A stretch of DNA of 64,000 nt from Paenibacillus sp. 32352 (GCF_002042965.1 NZ_MZNT01000014.1:181601-245600); one strand, 5' to 3'; shown: positions 1-10,500, counted from the first letter of the stretch. Translations and numbers: made by a program. Notes: generated by a model not told the origin, from the letters alone.

Positions 1-103
1 TGATTTCCCGAGAACAAAGGCGGACACTATCGCTCCTACAAAGGATACCCCACCTACCACATTTCGCATTTTTCTATATGAATGGGTTTTTCAACAACCT
101 GCC

Positions 104-125
104 GCCGTCGTAGACGGCTTTTTTC
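104..125 (+). terminator. Intrinsic terminator at left edge
   Basis: A GCCGTC/GACGGC stem with a 3-base loop is followed by six T residues. It would end a transcript entering from the left. No convincing coding frame can be assigned to bases 1-100. Confidence 0.75.
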
Positions 126-139
126 GTTCGCGTAATGCC

Positions 140-169
140 ATTGACAATTGTCAATGATTTCCTTAAGAT
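140..169 (+). promoter_or_regulatory. SigmaA-like promoter with overlapping TetR-type operator
   Basis: TTGACA at 141-146 and TAAGAT at 164-169 are separated by 17 bases, a good vegetative promoter for the TetR gene at 218. The -35 box lies inside a perfect 16-bp palindrome, ATTGACAATTGTCAAT (140-155). That position and symmetry suit a TetR dimer, so the inference is autorepression. Confidence 0.6.
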
Positions 170-217
170 AAAGTTAGTTGTCTGGATAACTTACTAATAA
201 AGGAGGCTCTAACCTAG

Positions 218-808
218 ATGGCCAAACCGAATGTCGTATCTAAGAAAGAGCTTGTGCAATCCGCTCAGCGCTGCATCGTAGAGAAAGGCTTTGATAAAAC
301 CACCTTGAAGGCGGTGGCCGATAACGCCAACGTAACCCAAGGGACCGTCTTTTATCATTTCAAAACGAAGGAGCAGCTCTTCGTCGAGGTCGTCAAGCAT
401 ATGTGCGAGGCGTCGTGGAAGTCGATGAAGGAAACGGCCGGCACAAGTCCGGCCACCACGCCGGCCGAGTTGCTCGAAGCCGCGAAGGAGCGTTGCAGCT
501 ACGATTCCTTTTACCATCAGCTGTTCTTCTCTTCCCTTGCTGCCGGGCTGCAAAACGATTCGATCCGCGAACAGCTAAGCCAGCTGATCGGACAGGAAAA
601 TGCCCACCTTACGGAGCTGCTGTCCGCCCGATGGCACCAGTCGCCGATACCGGGCATCTCCTTGGACGGGTGGGGGATCCTGCTCAATGCGCTGATCGAC
701 GGGCTGGCAGTTCAGGCTTTATTATCTAAGGACTTTCCCGCAGACCGCGTGTACACGGAGCTGGGACGGCTTCTGCTCGCTCTGCAGGAACGAAATCAGA
801 CCGAATAA
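218..808 (+). CDS. TetR/AcrR family transcriptional regulator
   Basis: A cytoplasmic DNA-binding repressor of 196 residues, the usual TetR size. Residues 10-55 form the TetR helix-turn-helix, ending in the typical TQGTVFYHFKTKEQLF stretch. The rest is a helical ligand-binding and dimerisation domain with no recognisable ligand signature. The ATG at 218 is preceded by AAAGGAGG. The gene starts about 50 bases after a promoter whose -35 box sits in a perfect palindrome. A small membrane protein follows 17 bases downstream with its own strong ribosome binding site, so the two are probably co-transcribed. The membrane protein may be the regulated function. Family assignment is firm and the effector is unknown. 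Confidence 0.9.
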   Translation: MAKPNVVSKKELVQSAQRCIVEKGFDKTTLKAVADNANVTQGTVFYHFKTKEQLFVEVVKHMCEASWKSMKETAGTSPATTPAELLEAAKERCSYDSFYHQLFFSSLAAGLQNDSIREQLSQLIGQENAHLTELLSARWHQSPIPGISLDGWGILLNALIDGLAVQALLSKDFPADRVYTELGRLLLALQERNQTE

Positions 809-825
809 GACTGGGGGGGATCTGC

Positions 826-1215
826 ATGTTCCGTAATTATGTCCTATGGGGTATTGTGCTGTGGCTCGGCGCCACGCTTCTGTTTCGCTACTTAGGGCAT
901 CTGCTGCTGGGTACGTGGATGTCCTGGGTTCTTTTTGCTGCGGCGGTCCCGCTCATTTACCTGTGTACCGCTCTGGTGTACCGATGGAGAAACGTTCCGG
1001 CCTCAGACCGCCTCCTCTGCTCCTGCTGCATCGCGCTTCCGGGCATGCTGCTCGATATAGCGAGCCTGCTCCTTCCTGGACAGGTGTTCCCCGCCATTCC
1101 CGAGGAACGCATACCGGTTCTTGCCGCATGGCTATTGTGGGCCTACAGCCTGATTGTTCTATTCGGCTTCCCATGGCGGAATGCTCTCTCGGCTGGACGC
1201 AGGTCTATTCTATAG
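826..1215 (+). CDS. Small four-helix membrane protein, DUF5367-like
   Basis: A 129-residue hydrophobic protein with about four membrane segments (roughly residues 5-25, 33-53, 67-90 and 100-120). It has no soluble domain. Size and hydrophobicity pattern resemble the DUF5367 family of Bacillales, which has no known function. I could not confirm this by alignment. The ATG at 826 follows GGGGGGAT. It is probably co-transcribed with the TetR gene and may be the regulated membrane function, for example stress or drug related. That is inference from gene order only. Confidence 0.55.
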   Translation: MFRNYVLWGIVLWLGATLLFRYLGHLLLGTWMSWVLFAAAVPLIYLCTALVYRWRNVPASDRLLCSCCIALPGMLLDIASLLLPGQVFPAIPEERIPVLAAWLLWAYSLIVLFGFPWRNALSAGRRSIL

Positions 1216-1264
1216 GGAAAGCTCTAATCCGCATCAGCTTGCTTCCTCTTTCGTTGAATGACAC

Positions 1265-1303
1265 AAAAAGCTGCCTCCCGCACAAGCGGAAAGACAGCTT
1301 TTT
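1265..1303. terminator. Bidirectional intrinsic terminator
   Basis: AAAAAGCTG at 1265-1273 pairs with CAGCTTTTT at 1295-1303. It gives a T-tract on either strand, so it can end the TetR unit from the left and the binding-protein gene from the right. Confidence 0.75.
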
Positions 1304-1332
1304 CTTGCTTAGGACAGCCTACAAGCCGTCGC

Positions 1333-2958
1333 TTATTTGGAGCTGTTATAGCGATCGTAGACGCCTTGATATATTTTCATCATTTTATCGAGTCCCATGT
1401 CGTTAAGCTTTTTCACGTAATCGTCCCACTCTTTATCGATGCCGCCGGACATCATCCACTTCGCGCTCATTTTGCCGACATAGCCGTCGATATCCGTTAA
1501 GTACCGTGAGATTTGGTCGCTTTCCTCCGCGGTAAAGTACGTTTTCGGGAAGCCGTTGTTCACAAGGGACGGAGCATACACGTTATCCACGTCGACTTTA
1601 CTGCGTTTGCCGCTAGGGGTGACGACTTTCATTTCGTTCACTTTATTCGTCAAAGCCCACACCGAGTATGCGGTAGGCGGAACCTTCTTGAACTCATCCT
1701 CATTGGCGCCGGCAGGAAGCGTAATCTCTTCGTATTTGCCGTCCGGACGCTCCTTCAGGCTGTCTCCGCCTATGACGCCGCTGCTGAATTGCAGCGAAAT
1801 TTTCGGATCAAACGAGTAGTCGATCCAGCGGATCGTCGCTTCCGGGTTTTTATTCACGTTGGTAATCGAGAAGGAGCCTCTGAGCAGGATACCGGCAGGG
1901 TAATCAGCCCACGCGGCCTTTTGTCCGTTCGGTCCTTTCAGCGGAGGAACCGATACGTAATCCTGGTTGCTTGGATTCCAGTCCATGGCGACGCCTACGA
2001 TGCCTTTGCTTGTCTTGGCATTGAACACCTTGGCATCCTGGGTGAAGCTCTCCTGATCCGCCAAGCCCTCGGCGAACAGCTTGTTAACAAATTGGATCGC
2101 TTCCTTATACTGCAGCTGCACCGCCGTATACATCACCTTATTGTTCTCCACGTACAAGTGGTTATGACCGACCTTATGGATATCGCGGTCAATCACGCCG
2201 AACGCTCCGAAGAGGGCGTTGATATCCGTGTTGCTGCCGTTGTTCTGTACAAAGGAAAGCGGAATTTGGTCCTTCTTGTTATTGCCGCCCAGATCGTTCT
2301 CCTTAAACGCCTTCAAGGTCGTGTACAGCTCATCGATCGTTGTCGGCATCGGCAGCTTCAATTCGTCCAGCCACTTCTTATTAATGAACATCGTCGACTT
2401 CGTTCTCGGATACGTCTCGTTAATCGTCGGCAGTGAATAAATATGGCCGTCCGGCGCCGTCAGCTGCTTTTTGTAAGCAGGATTTTCATCCAGCAGCTTT
2501 TTGATATTCGGGGCGTATTTGTCGATCAGCCCTTCCAGCGGGATAAGAATGCCTTGCGATCCGTACTTGACGATATCGGTGTCCTCGCTCAGGATGCCAT
2601 GTCCGTAAAAAGCGTCAGGCAGCTCGCCGCCGGCGAACAGCAGGTTCTTCTTATCCGCCCAGCTGCTGCCCGGGGTCAAGTTCCAGTTGATGTGAATGTT
2701 CGTCTTGGCCTCGATATCCTGGAACAGCTTGTAATCGTTCAAGTCTTTGCCTGAAGGCGGCTTGAAGCCCGCGAAGTTCAGGGTCAGCTTCTCCTTGGCG
2801 ATCGGGAAATCGGTTGCATTAATGTTGCCCGGCAGCTCGCCGGTCTTCTTCTCATCTCCGCCCGCGGCGCCGCTCTTGTCTCCTCCGCAGCCCGTCAACC
2901 CCAGTGCAAGCGAAAGCGTTAAGGCGGTTGCAGCAATCGGCCATTTGTTCTTGTTCAT
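1333..2958 (-). CDS. Extracellular solute-binding lipoprotein (LipO/YtcQ type)
   Basis: The substrate-binding lipoprotein of an ABC carbohydrate importer, about 541 residues. That is the long size typical of the LplA/YtcQ group paired with LplB/LplC permeases. A signal peptide ends in the lipobox LTGC, with Cys24 as the lipidated residue. I chose the third in-frame ATG because GAGGGGG lies 9 bases upstream; the ATGs 6 and 18 bases earlier are less well spaced. It is the last gene of a three-gene transcript behind two permeases (40-base gap) and ends at a bidirectional hairpin. No ATPase gene is present, as is usual for importers that share an MsmX-type ATPase. The neighbouring PL8 lyase suggests unsaturated glycosaminoglycan-like oligosaccharides as ligand. 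Confidence 0.88.
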   Translation of the reverse strand: MNKNKWPIAATALTLSLALGLTGCGGDKSGAAGGDEKKTGELPGNINATDFPIAKEKLTLNFAGFKPPSGKDLNDYKLFQDIEAKTNIHINWNLTPGSSWADKKNLLFAGGELPDAFYGHGILSEDTDIVKYGSQGILIPLEGLIDKYAPNIKKLLDENPAYKKQLTAPDGHIYSLPTINETYPRTKSTMFINKKWLDELKLPMPTTIDELYTTLKAFKENDLGGNNKKDQIPLSFVQNNGSNTDINALFGAFGVIDRDIHKVGHNHLYVENNKVMYTAVQLQYKEAIQFVNKLFAEGLADQESFTQDAKVFNAKTSKGIVGVAMDWNPSNQDYVSVPPLKGPNGQKAAWADYPAGILLRGSFSITNVNKNPEATIRWIDYSFDPKISLQFSSGVIGGDSLKERPDGKYEEITLPAGANEDEFKKVPPTAYSVWALTNKVNEMKVVTPSGKRSKVDVDNVYAPSLVNNGFPKTYFTAEESDQISRYLTDIDGYVGKMSAKWMMSGGIDKEWDDYVKKLNDMGLDKMMKIYQGVYDRYNSSK

Positions 2959-3016
2959 CGACATCGTCCCCCTCATGTTCTTCCCATGGTTATATTCAGC
3001 AGCGGTTGCCCGCGGT

Positions 3017-3901
3017 TTACCCTTTTAATGAACCTACCAATGCCCCTTTTACGAAAAACCGTTGAAGGAACGGATACAGGATAAGCACCGGCAAGCTGGA
3101 TACGATAATGATCGCGTATTTCATAAGCTCCAACCGCTTCTGCTGCTCCTGCGAGCCGTCCTGCAGGTTTTGCAAATCGGAGCCTTCGTTCATGATCAGG
3201 ATGTTTCTTAGTATCACCTGAAGCGGCTGCATCGCATTGCTCTTCAAATAGATGAGCGCCTGAAAATACGAGTTCCAATGTCCTACCGCATAGAACAGCA
3301 CCATGACGGCACAAATCGGAAGCGCTAAGGGAATTGCTATTTTCAAGAAAAATTTCATATTCGTACAGCCGTCGATCATGGCGGATTCCAGTACCTCACC
3401 CGGAATGTTCGATTGGAAGAATGTCCGTGTAATGATCACATTGAAGACGGATACGGCGTTCGGAATGACCATCGCCCATACCGTGTTCAGCATCCCCAGA
3501 TCTTTGATCAACAAGTAGGTCGGGATCAAGCCGCCGCCGAAGAACATCGTAAAGACAAGCAGGAACATGAACACGTTTCTCCCGACCAGATCGGTTCTGG
3601 AGAGCGCATAGCCGGCCGAAATCGTCAATACGACATTAATCGACGTCCCTAATACAGTATACAGCAGCGAATTGCGAAACCCGAGCCAGATGGACGGTTC
3701 GGTCAGCACCTTTTTATAGCCGTCCCAGGTCAAGTGATCGGGGAAAAACAGCAGCTTGCCCGAGTAAATCAGATCCGGGTCGGTGACCGAGGCCATGACG
3801 ACGAAATAGAGCGGATAAATGACCAGAATCAGTAAAATGGTTATTAACGAATAATTGACCAAGTCGAATGCGACATCGCCTTTTGTTTTTGGAAGCTTCA
3901 T
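3017..3901 (-). CDS. Carbohydrate ABC transporter permease (LplC/YtcP-like)
   Basis: An integral membrane permease of 294 residues with about six transmembrane helices. The cytoplasmic EAA loop reads ESAMIDGCTNMKFFLKIAIP (about residue 180), where the shared ATPase docks. The C-terminus ends in the family-typical KGALVGSLKG. It starts 12 bases after the stop of the upstream permease with AAAGGGGTG as ribosome binding site. It forms a heterodimer with the 3914-4885 product and delivers substrate from the binding lipoprotein at 1333-2958. Family assignment is firm; substrate is inferred from the linked PL8 lyase. Confidence 0.9.
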   Translation of the reverse strand: MKLPKTKGDVAFDLVNYSLITILLILVIYPLYFVVMASVTDPDLIYSGKLLFFPDHLTWDGYKKVLTEPSIWLGFRNSLLYTVLGTSINVVLTISAGYALSRTDLVGRNVFMFLLVFTMFFGGGLIPTYLLIKDLGMLNTVWAMVIPNAVSVFNVIITRTFFQSNIPGEVLESAMIDGCTNMKFFLKIAIPLALPICAVMVLFYAVGHWNSYFQALIYLKSNAMQPLQVILRNILIMNEGSDLQNLQDGSQEQQKRLELMKYAIIIVSSLPVLILYPFLQRFFVKGALVGSLKG

Positions 3902-3913
3902 CCTGTCACCCCT

Positions 3914-4885
3914 TTACCATAGGCTCGTCTGTTTAAGCGATTTCGCGATTTTGTTGACTGTAATTAATAGAATAAAGTTAATCACGGTATTAAATAGCCC
4001 GATCGCCGAGGCGTAGCTGTACTGAGCCTGCACCAGACCCGCCTTGTACACATAAGTCTGAATCGTCTCGGAAGCGTCGACATTCAACGAGTTTTGCATC
4101 AAATATACCTTTTCGAACCCGACGCTCATCATATGCCCCATATTCATGATCAGCATAATAATAACGGTAGGCATGATGGACGGAACGTCGATGTGAAGCA
4201 CGCGCTGCAGCTTGGTTGCTCCATCCACCACCGCCGCCTCGTGCAAGTCCGGGTTGACCGCCGTCAGTGCGGCCAGGTAGATGATGGTTCCCCAGCCTAC
4301 GCTTTGCCACACGCCGGAAAAGACGAAGACCGATTTGAACCAGGCCGCTTCCCCCATAAAGAAGATCGGCTTAATTCCGAACAGGCCCAGAAACGTATTG
4401 ACCGCTCCTGTTTTCGGAGAAAGCAGCAAGGAGACAATTCCTACGACAACCACCGTCGAAATAAAATGAGGCGCATAAGTAACCGTTTGCACGACTTTCT
4501 TAAAACGTTCGCTGGTCAGCTGATTGATCATCAGCGCCAGTATAATCGGTGCCGGAAAGGCAACCAGCAGCTCGTATACGCTGATCCCGATCGTATTTTT
4601 GATAATGGTGCCGAATTGATACGATTCGAAAAATCGGGTGAAGTTATCGAAGCCTACCCATGGACTTCCGCTGTAGCCTTTGATGGGATTGAAGTTCTGG
4701 AACGCTATCTGCAATCCGTACATCGGTACGTAATGAAAAATAATAAAGTATGCAAGTGTCGGCAGCAGCAGCAGGTATAAATCATAGTTGATTATGATGC
4801 TGCGGAGTTTTTTGGCTGCTTGGGACTTGGACCGGCTCTGTCCTTTTACTATACCCGGCTGCACTGTATCGGTTTGTTGCGCCAT
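3914..4885 (-). CDS. Carbohydrate ABC transporter permease (LplB/YteP-like)
   Basis: A 323-residue permease, first gene of the importer transcript. A basic N-terminal tail of about 30 residues is followed by six predicted helices. The EAA loop reads EAAVVDGATKLQRVLHIDVP, and the N-terminal region (YDLYLLLLPTLAYFIIFHYVPMYG in two parts around residue 40) is characteristic of the LplB/YteP group. The ATG at 4885 follows GGAGGTGA. A cre-like site lies 37-50 bases upstream, suggesting catabolite repression by CcpA. A strong hairpin after the AraC gene separates this transcript from the lyase genes, so importer and enzyme may be expressed independently. Confidence 0.9.
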   Translation of the reverse strand: MAQQTDTVQPGIVKGQSRSKSQAAKKLRSIIINYDLYLLLLPTLAYFIIFHYVPMYGLQIAFQNFNPIKGYSGSPWVGFDNFTRFFESYQFGTIIKNTIGISVYELLVAFPAPIILALMINQLTSERFKKVVQTVTYAPHFISTVVVVGIVSLLLSPKTGAVNTFLGLFGIKPIFFMGEAAWFKSVFVFSGVWQSVGWGTIIYLAALTAVNPDLHEAAVVDGATKLQRVLHIDVPSIMPTVIIMLIMNMGHMMSVGFEKVYLMQNSLNVDASETIQTYVYKAGLVQAQYSYASAIGLFNTVINFILLITVNKIAKSLKQTSLW

Positions 4886-4921
4886 CCTGATCGTTCACCT
4901 CCATGTTGTCTTTGCCATGCA

Positions 4922-4935
4922 TGTAATCGCTTTTA
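4922..4935 (-). promoter_or_regulatory. Candidate catabolite-responsive element (cre)
   Basis: Read on the minus strand the site is TAAAAGCGATTACA. It matches the Bacillus cre consensus TGWAANCGNTNWCA except at position 2. It lies just upstream of the importer permease gene, where CcpA would repress when preferred sugars are present. One mismatch and a short degenerate motif keep this tentative. Confidence 0.42.
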
Positions 4936-5084
4936 TAGGTTTATTAAACCCCGGCCCGATCCTCTCTGTATATAAGCGAGATCTGCCCACGCACTATGCG
5001 AAACTTGATCTGATGAGGATTTCAGGGGCCAATAGGTCAAAATGTACCTGCACATATGCCGATTTTGCATGCGTTTACAACAAA

Positions 5085-5125
5085 GAAGCCCCGCCGCAGG
5101 CGAAGTCCGGTTGTACGGCTGCTTC
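5085..5125 (-). terminator. Intrinsic terminator after the AraC gene
   Basis: On the minus strand GAAGC-A-GCCG pairs with CGGC-GGG-GCTTC and is followed by TTTGTTG. It lies about 40 bases past the AraC stop codon and separates the enzyme/regulator unit from the importer unit. Confidence 0.55.
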
Positions 5126-5161
5126 GACTTACGTCAGGGCTGTTCAATATCATGGGGCTGA

Positions 5162-7402
5162 TCAAGCGCGCTGCTGCTTGCGGTATTCTCCGGGAGTGAC
5201 TCCGACGGATTGCTTGAACTTGCGTATAAAGCTGGACACGTCGTAATACCCGACCTGCAGTACAATTTCTTTAACGGAACGATCGTCCGTACGGAGAAGC
5301 AGCTTCGCCTGATCGATGCGGATTTCATTCAAATAGTCCATCACGGTACGACCTGTCTGCTCTTTAAAATAACGGCTTAAATAGGACAAGGACAGCGAGA
5401 AATGGTCCGCAATCTTTTGCACGGAAAAGTCCGGCTCATTGTAATGATTCTGAATATACTGCGTTATTTGATCAATGAGTGCCGTCGGGGACGCCGGCTT
5501 ATGCTCCTTGAGCGACTCGCACAGCGTAGCGCAGGCGGTAGTGAACAAATCGGCTATTTCATCCAGCGTGGTGAAATCGGTCAATGCCATAACATCGGGA
5601 AAGCTTCCGTTGGAGCTCCCCGGCTGCTTCTTCTCAACCACCGCTATGAATTTGCGGATCATATCGTAGCAGAGCTCTCTGGCGATGAACAGCGTCAGCC
5701 CGCTTTGCTTCATGCGGACGGCGATCTGCTGAACCTCCTCCGAGATCCGGTCCGGACTGCCGTGCTGCAGCACGATATCCAGATCATCAAGCACCCGTCT
5801 CGGATTAAAGACATCCTCATAATGATGAGCCATCATTTCATCGAAGAACAAGGCTCTCTGGCTGCCCCGGATCAGCTTGTAATCGATGGCGGTCGAAGCC
5901 TCCAGATAAGACCGGCCGACCTGGGTCAGCTCGGCGTATACGTTTCCGACCCCCATAGTAATGGGAGCCTCGAACACCGTGCTTAAATGCTCATGCAGCT
6001 GCAAAAGCCATGCCTTCCACTCCTCCGGCGGGCCTTCGACAGACAGGATGAACATCGCCCGCTTGTCCTCGAGGCTGTCCTTGGAATAGCCGATGTAGCG
6101 GCCTCCGAGCTTCTGGTCCACCTCCTGAATCAGTCTGTCCTTATAAGGGACCAAGGAGGACGGATACTCCAGGATCATCACCGCGGCAAGCGGATTCGGA
6201 AAGACGATGCCCACTTCCTTGCCCCGCTCATTCATGTCCTCCAGCGTCTTCATCTCGCCTTTCAAGAGGCTCCCTAATAGATGCTCCTTGACGGCGTACC
6301 GGTTCTCCTCCAGCTTGCGGCCCAGCAGACGGTTCGAATTGACCATATCATGAATGACGCTGCCGATCGCTTCAAATTCATTCGCTCTGCGAATCGACTG
6401 TCCGCGAACCGTCTCCACCAGCGAAGCCAGCCGCTTGACCGGCTTGTAGTTAAACAGCATGACGAGATAGACCAGCAGAGATCCGGCAAGAAAGATGATC
6501 AGCAGACTGTTGATCCATTCGACAATAACCCGGTTGACCGGGGCCATGACGGAGGATTGAGGCTGCATCGTGACGTAGAGCAGTCCGCTCTTGGCTGATT
6601 TTTGATACGTAACGGCATACGGTTTATTCATAATATCGAGCTGCGAGCTTCCTCTTTCCTCCGTCAGCTGCTTGTAGAAGGCAGGATCCTTCAAATAGTC
6701 CTCCTGCTTGTATGCGGACAGCACCTGCCCCTTGGAGTCGAATACGACAGCATTACCCTGCGGCAGCGTCAGCTCCGGATTCAGCCCCTTCAGCAGCATG
6801 TCCTCCTTCAGCGTGAACATGACGGTTCCGTAGGGTCGCTGGCTGTTGATCGGTATCGGGACGAGATACGTAATGAACCGCTGGAACGGAAGCCCCTCAA
6901 TCTTCACATCCTCGGCAGGCCGCAGCAGCGGCGCGGACAGGCTGTTCAAATCCTCCGAGAATTGCTTACCGTTCCAATCGGAATAATGATAAAAATCCGT
7001 CACGAAGTCTTTCACTTTATAGACGCTCAGCGAGGAGTACAGGTAATCCGTCCCTCGAATGTTAAGCAGAATTTCGCGGATGCTATCGTCCACGACCTTG
7101 CTTTCCAACACTTTTTTGCCTTCATACATGCTGAGCGTATCATGAGTAAGAACATAAGGTGAGAGCTCCGGCGTCTGGGTAATTTGCCCGGCTATTTTGT
7201 TCATCTGGATCAGCTTCTGATCCACTTCGTCCTGCAGCTTATCGAGCAGCGCCTGATTATTCCTCTCCACTTCATTGCCTACAATATCGGCCAAACGCAG
7301 ATACCCGGTCGTCCCCAAAAAAAGCAACGGAAGCAGGAGCAATACTAAGTAGGACAAAAGGTACCGATAAAAGACCGGCAGCCGGTTAATCGCTGATTTC
7401 AT
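5162..7402 (-). CDS. Membrane-anchored AraC family sensor-regulator (YesS/YtdP-like)
   Basis: A 746-residue one-protein sensor and regulator. A transmembrane helix at about residues 11-33 and a second at about 291-316 enclose an extracytoplasmic sensor region. A cytoplasmic linker of about 320 residues follows, then a C-terminal AraC helix-turn-helix pair (about 643-746, with IADHFSLSLSYLSRYFKEQTG and the second signature near VGYYDVSSFIRKFKQ). This architecture is typical of regulators beside LplABC-type importers and polysaccharide enzymes in Bacillus and Paenibacillus, where they activate the adjacent genes in response to extracellular oligosaccharide. It lies 107 bases after the PL8 lyase gene on the same strand and probably shares its transcript. 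Confidence 0.9.
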   Translation of the reverse strand: MKSAINRLPVFYRYLLSYLVLLLLPLLFLGTTGYLRLADIVGNEVERNNQALLDKLQDEVDQKLIQMNKIAGQITQTPELSPYVLTHDTLSMYEGKKVLESKVVDDSIREILLNIRGTDYLYSSLSVYKVKDFVTDFYHYSDWNGKQFSEDLNSLSAPLLRPAEDVKIEGLPFQRFITYLVPIPINSQRPYGTVMFTLKEDMLLKGLNPELTLPQGNAVVFDSKGQVLSAYKQEDYLKDPAFYKQLTEERGSSQLDIMNKPYAVTYQKSAKSGLLYVTMQPQSSVMAPVNRVIVEWINSLLIIFLAGSLLVYLVMLFNYKPVKRLASLVETVRGQSIRRANEFEAIGSVIHDMVNSNRLLGRKLEENRYAVKEHLLGSLLKGEMKTLEDMNERGKEVGIVFPNPLAAVMILEYPSSLVPYKDRLIQEVDQKLGGRYIGYSKDSLEDKRAMFILSVEGPPEEWKAWLLQLHEHLSTVFEAPITMGVGNVYAELTQVGRSYLEASTAIDYKLIRGSQRALFFDEMMAHHYEDVFNPRRVLDDLDIVLQHGSPDRISEEVQQIAVRMKQSGLTLFIARELCYDMIRKFIAVVEKKQPGSSNGSFPDVMALTDFTTLDEIADLFTTACATLCESLKEHKPASPTALIDQITQYIQNHYNEPDFSVQKIADHFSLSLSYLSRYFKEQTGRTVMDYLNEIRIDQAKLLLRTDDRSVKEIVLQVGYYDVSSFIRKFKQSVGVTPGEYRKQQRA

Positions 7403-7509
7403 CCCATCATCCCCTCCGTATGGTTCTCGATGTAAGCCCGGTGAAGCTGACGGTCCGCTCTCCCGGCCGCCCGGCAGGCTTCCTCTCCCGCTTCTTGTTC
7501 ACCGTGCAT

Positions 7510-10500
7510 TTAACGATGGAGCCTCGTAAGCGTCAGCTGCAGAGGCATCGCATCCTGGCACGTCAGCTCTACAATAGTGCAATCGGTACCGCCTTCGACG
7601 ACGCGAATGCGGCTGCCCTCTCCCTGCCCGGTCCAGCTCCCTTTGAGCGTTATGCGCAGCGTATGCGGCCTGCTCTCGGCATGAACCCATGCACGGGAAT
7701 ACAAGCTGACCTCCACCTGCCTGCCGTTCTCGTCATATTGATCGGGCTCCGTACCCTCGTATAACCGGAGATCCGGATCTACTGCGCTGACAATCAATCG
7801 GTCGCCGTCCTCCCGAGCCATCACCATGCAAGGGGTATCCACGGCGGATACAGGACCTATGTTTGCGCTTTCATCCGCCTCGAACCAGGCATAGGCCGTC
7901 GTCCGGCTCTCACGGTCATACACTGCATGCACTGAACGGTCCTTGCGGAGCACGGTATAGGCCGCCTGATCCGGTACAAGCATGGCGTCGTAAAACCGCT
8001 TGATCCCCTCGCGATCCGTCTGCACGAGCATCGCGCATTCATAGCCGGCGCCTTTGGGAGCCGTTCCATGATGAAGCCACGCAGCCGCAAACCGGCCCTC
8101 CGTATCGGCATCCGTCGCCTGGTGCTTTGAATGCTGAAGCGACTTCGACACACCCAAGGTTTGACCTGCCGGAAGGTAGTATCCGTTGCCCTTATTATCT
8201 AACATCCATGCTGGGTTGTCTAATTCCAATTCCCTGCCATAAGGGAACCTGTCGACAGCCTCATCCGCATTCAGCCATAGGGCTTCGTTAGGATCGGCCA
8301 GATGGTTTTGAAACAGTGTAGTCCCGGTAGGATGCACATCATTCTCGTTCTCGATATCGCTCCCGAGGCAGATAATCCGGTTATCGAAGAAGAAAAAGGA
8401 CTTCCTTGCCCGATGCGACCCCTCATACTTGGGATGCTCATGCAGCTTCATCGCGAACATCCCGTTGCGCCCTTCCAGATGCAAGCCGCCGGCGTAGGTT
8501 TCATCGGAAATCAGCATCTCCTCGAACCCGCTGAACGTATCCACGTTGCGTACATCGGAACGCAGCTCGGCGATAGGCTTGTAAATCGTCGTCGTTCCCG
8601 GCCAGCGGTTCCAGTCCCAGCCGTCATGGTGATAGCCGCTGTCCTCATGATTAATAGGGTCCCCATGACTCATAATTTGCAAATGCCCGTGCGAAATGTA
8701 TCTTCCGTACAAATTGGCGCTGACATAAGTCTCGTTAGCCCACAGGTACCGGCTGTGCCCGCGGACTCCCGCCAGCCACGAGCCTCTGCGATGAATCGAG
8801 AGCGCCGCATAGTTCATCGTCCAATGGCCGTTCGGATCCGGCTCCGGCGTCAGGCCCATAGCCTTCAGACGCTCCCCTGTCACCGTCGGTTGACCGGGCT
8901 TCAGCAGCCGCAAATAGGCGGCGGCCACCTCCTCATCGATTTCCTTCGTTCCGTCCGGCGTGCCGGCTAACGCCATATATTCGAACGGCTCGAGCTCGAG
9001 GGCCCATTTGCCGGTAGGATGTCGCGCCGACAAGCTGATCAGCCATTCGTATTTGTTCGAATAGAGTCTCATCGCCAGCAGCGCTTTGCGAACCGTCTCG
9101 TGCGCCTCCGGCGTCACCCGGTATTCCGTACCGCTGGTAAAGTACATAACCGGCGTCACACCCAGAAACCCTCCGACGGCGTAAGCGGGATAATGATTGA
9201 CGTGATGATAGGCTGACCCGTCGATCTTGTAAGCCGCGCGCAAGCCTCTTGCCGGAAGAAGTGACTGGCTCAGCCACAGCTTGAACGCCGTCAGCTCGCG
9301 AACCTTGTACGGCGTATCGTCCATGATCAGCAAGCTGGCGAGCATTCCGTGCAAGGTCGTATTGAAGATATCGACATTGCCCTCCACTTCTTCGAGCGGC
9401 GTATGAATGCGTCCCGCTCCGCTGAACCAATACATCGTGCGCTGAGTCCGGTCAAGACGCTCCTCCTTACGTAAAACGCGCCTCATTAAAAAAACGGCCG
9501 GGTAAAAATAGCGGAAATTATAGCCGAAGTGATGCACCGTTCCCTGTGAGCTCCCATATGCCCAGCCCTGGTCCTCCAGATAGTCGGTCAAATCCATGAA
9601 CATCTCTTTTAGCCGTTGCTTCCACTCCCCATGATCTGCAGAACGGTAGCAGACTGCGATATCCATCATGAGCCTCGTGTATTCCTGCAGCTGCACGCTG
9701 TTTGCAAGCCTCTTTAAACGGTCCTTCTCAGGCTCCGGAAAATGATCGAAGAAGGGAAGCTCCACCGGCCGTCCCGAGATACCGTCAGCGGAAAATGAAA
9801 TATCATAGGATGCGAATTTGCCTTCGATTCGCTGCATATCCTCCGCCGTCACGGGCCTTTTCTTCAGGAAGTATGCCTCGAACCGGTCCTCCATCCTCCG
9901 ATGGCTGTCGAGCTGTGCAGGCGTTATCTCCTCCGGGACGGGAAGTCTCCGCTCCAGCTGTTTGAAGGCATACAAGCCGAGCCAATGAGCGTTCGCCGCC
10001 GTGTCCGCACGAAGATTGACGAACGGGACCTGAACATCCCGCGTATGAAACCGGGGATCAATAGGGGTACACAGCAGCATTTGATCCATGTACAAGGTGC
10101 CTACCCCGGCCGATTTCGGCCCTTTGATAATGAGACAATCCATCTCGGGATGAGGCGTTCCCTGCATATCCCGCTCGTATGCTACCCAGGCTGTGCGCCA
10201 CCCCAGAAAATTAAGCCGAAAATCAAACTCGCAATCCACCTGCTCTCCATCCTTGCGGCCAAACTGGAAGGTCAGCTTATCCTGTATCGGGCGGGGATTA
10301 TAAATCCATACCGCGAAGGAGGCTCTCGCCTGGCTCCTGGAGCCCTCCTGAAACGGCCTATACCCGATAGCCCCCCTGATCTTCAGCACCGCTTGGCCCG
10401 AATAATCCCATTGCAGGCTATGGGCTCCGTCCTTATACCGCCGATTGCTGATTGCAAGCCGTGACTGTCCGTCCGGTATGAAGCTCCCGGGAACACCATC

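Noticed and set aside
1..155. Open frame entering from the left edge
   Set aside because: It runs through a clear terminator hairpin and the TetR operator and resembles no known protein tail.
1513..2436. Long plus-strand open frame (307 codons) opposite the binding-protein gene
   Set aside because: It is antisense to a convincing lipoprotein gene, has no ribosome binding site and no recognisable domain. Such shadows recur at 4094-4780, 11807-12232 and elsewhere.
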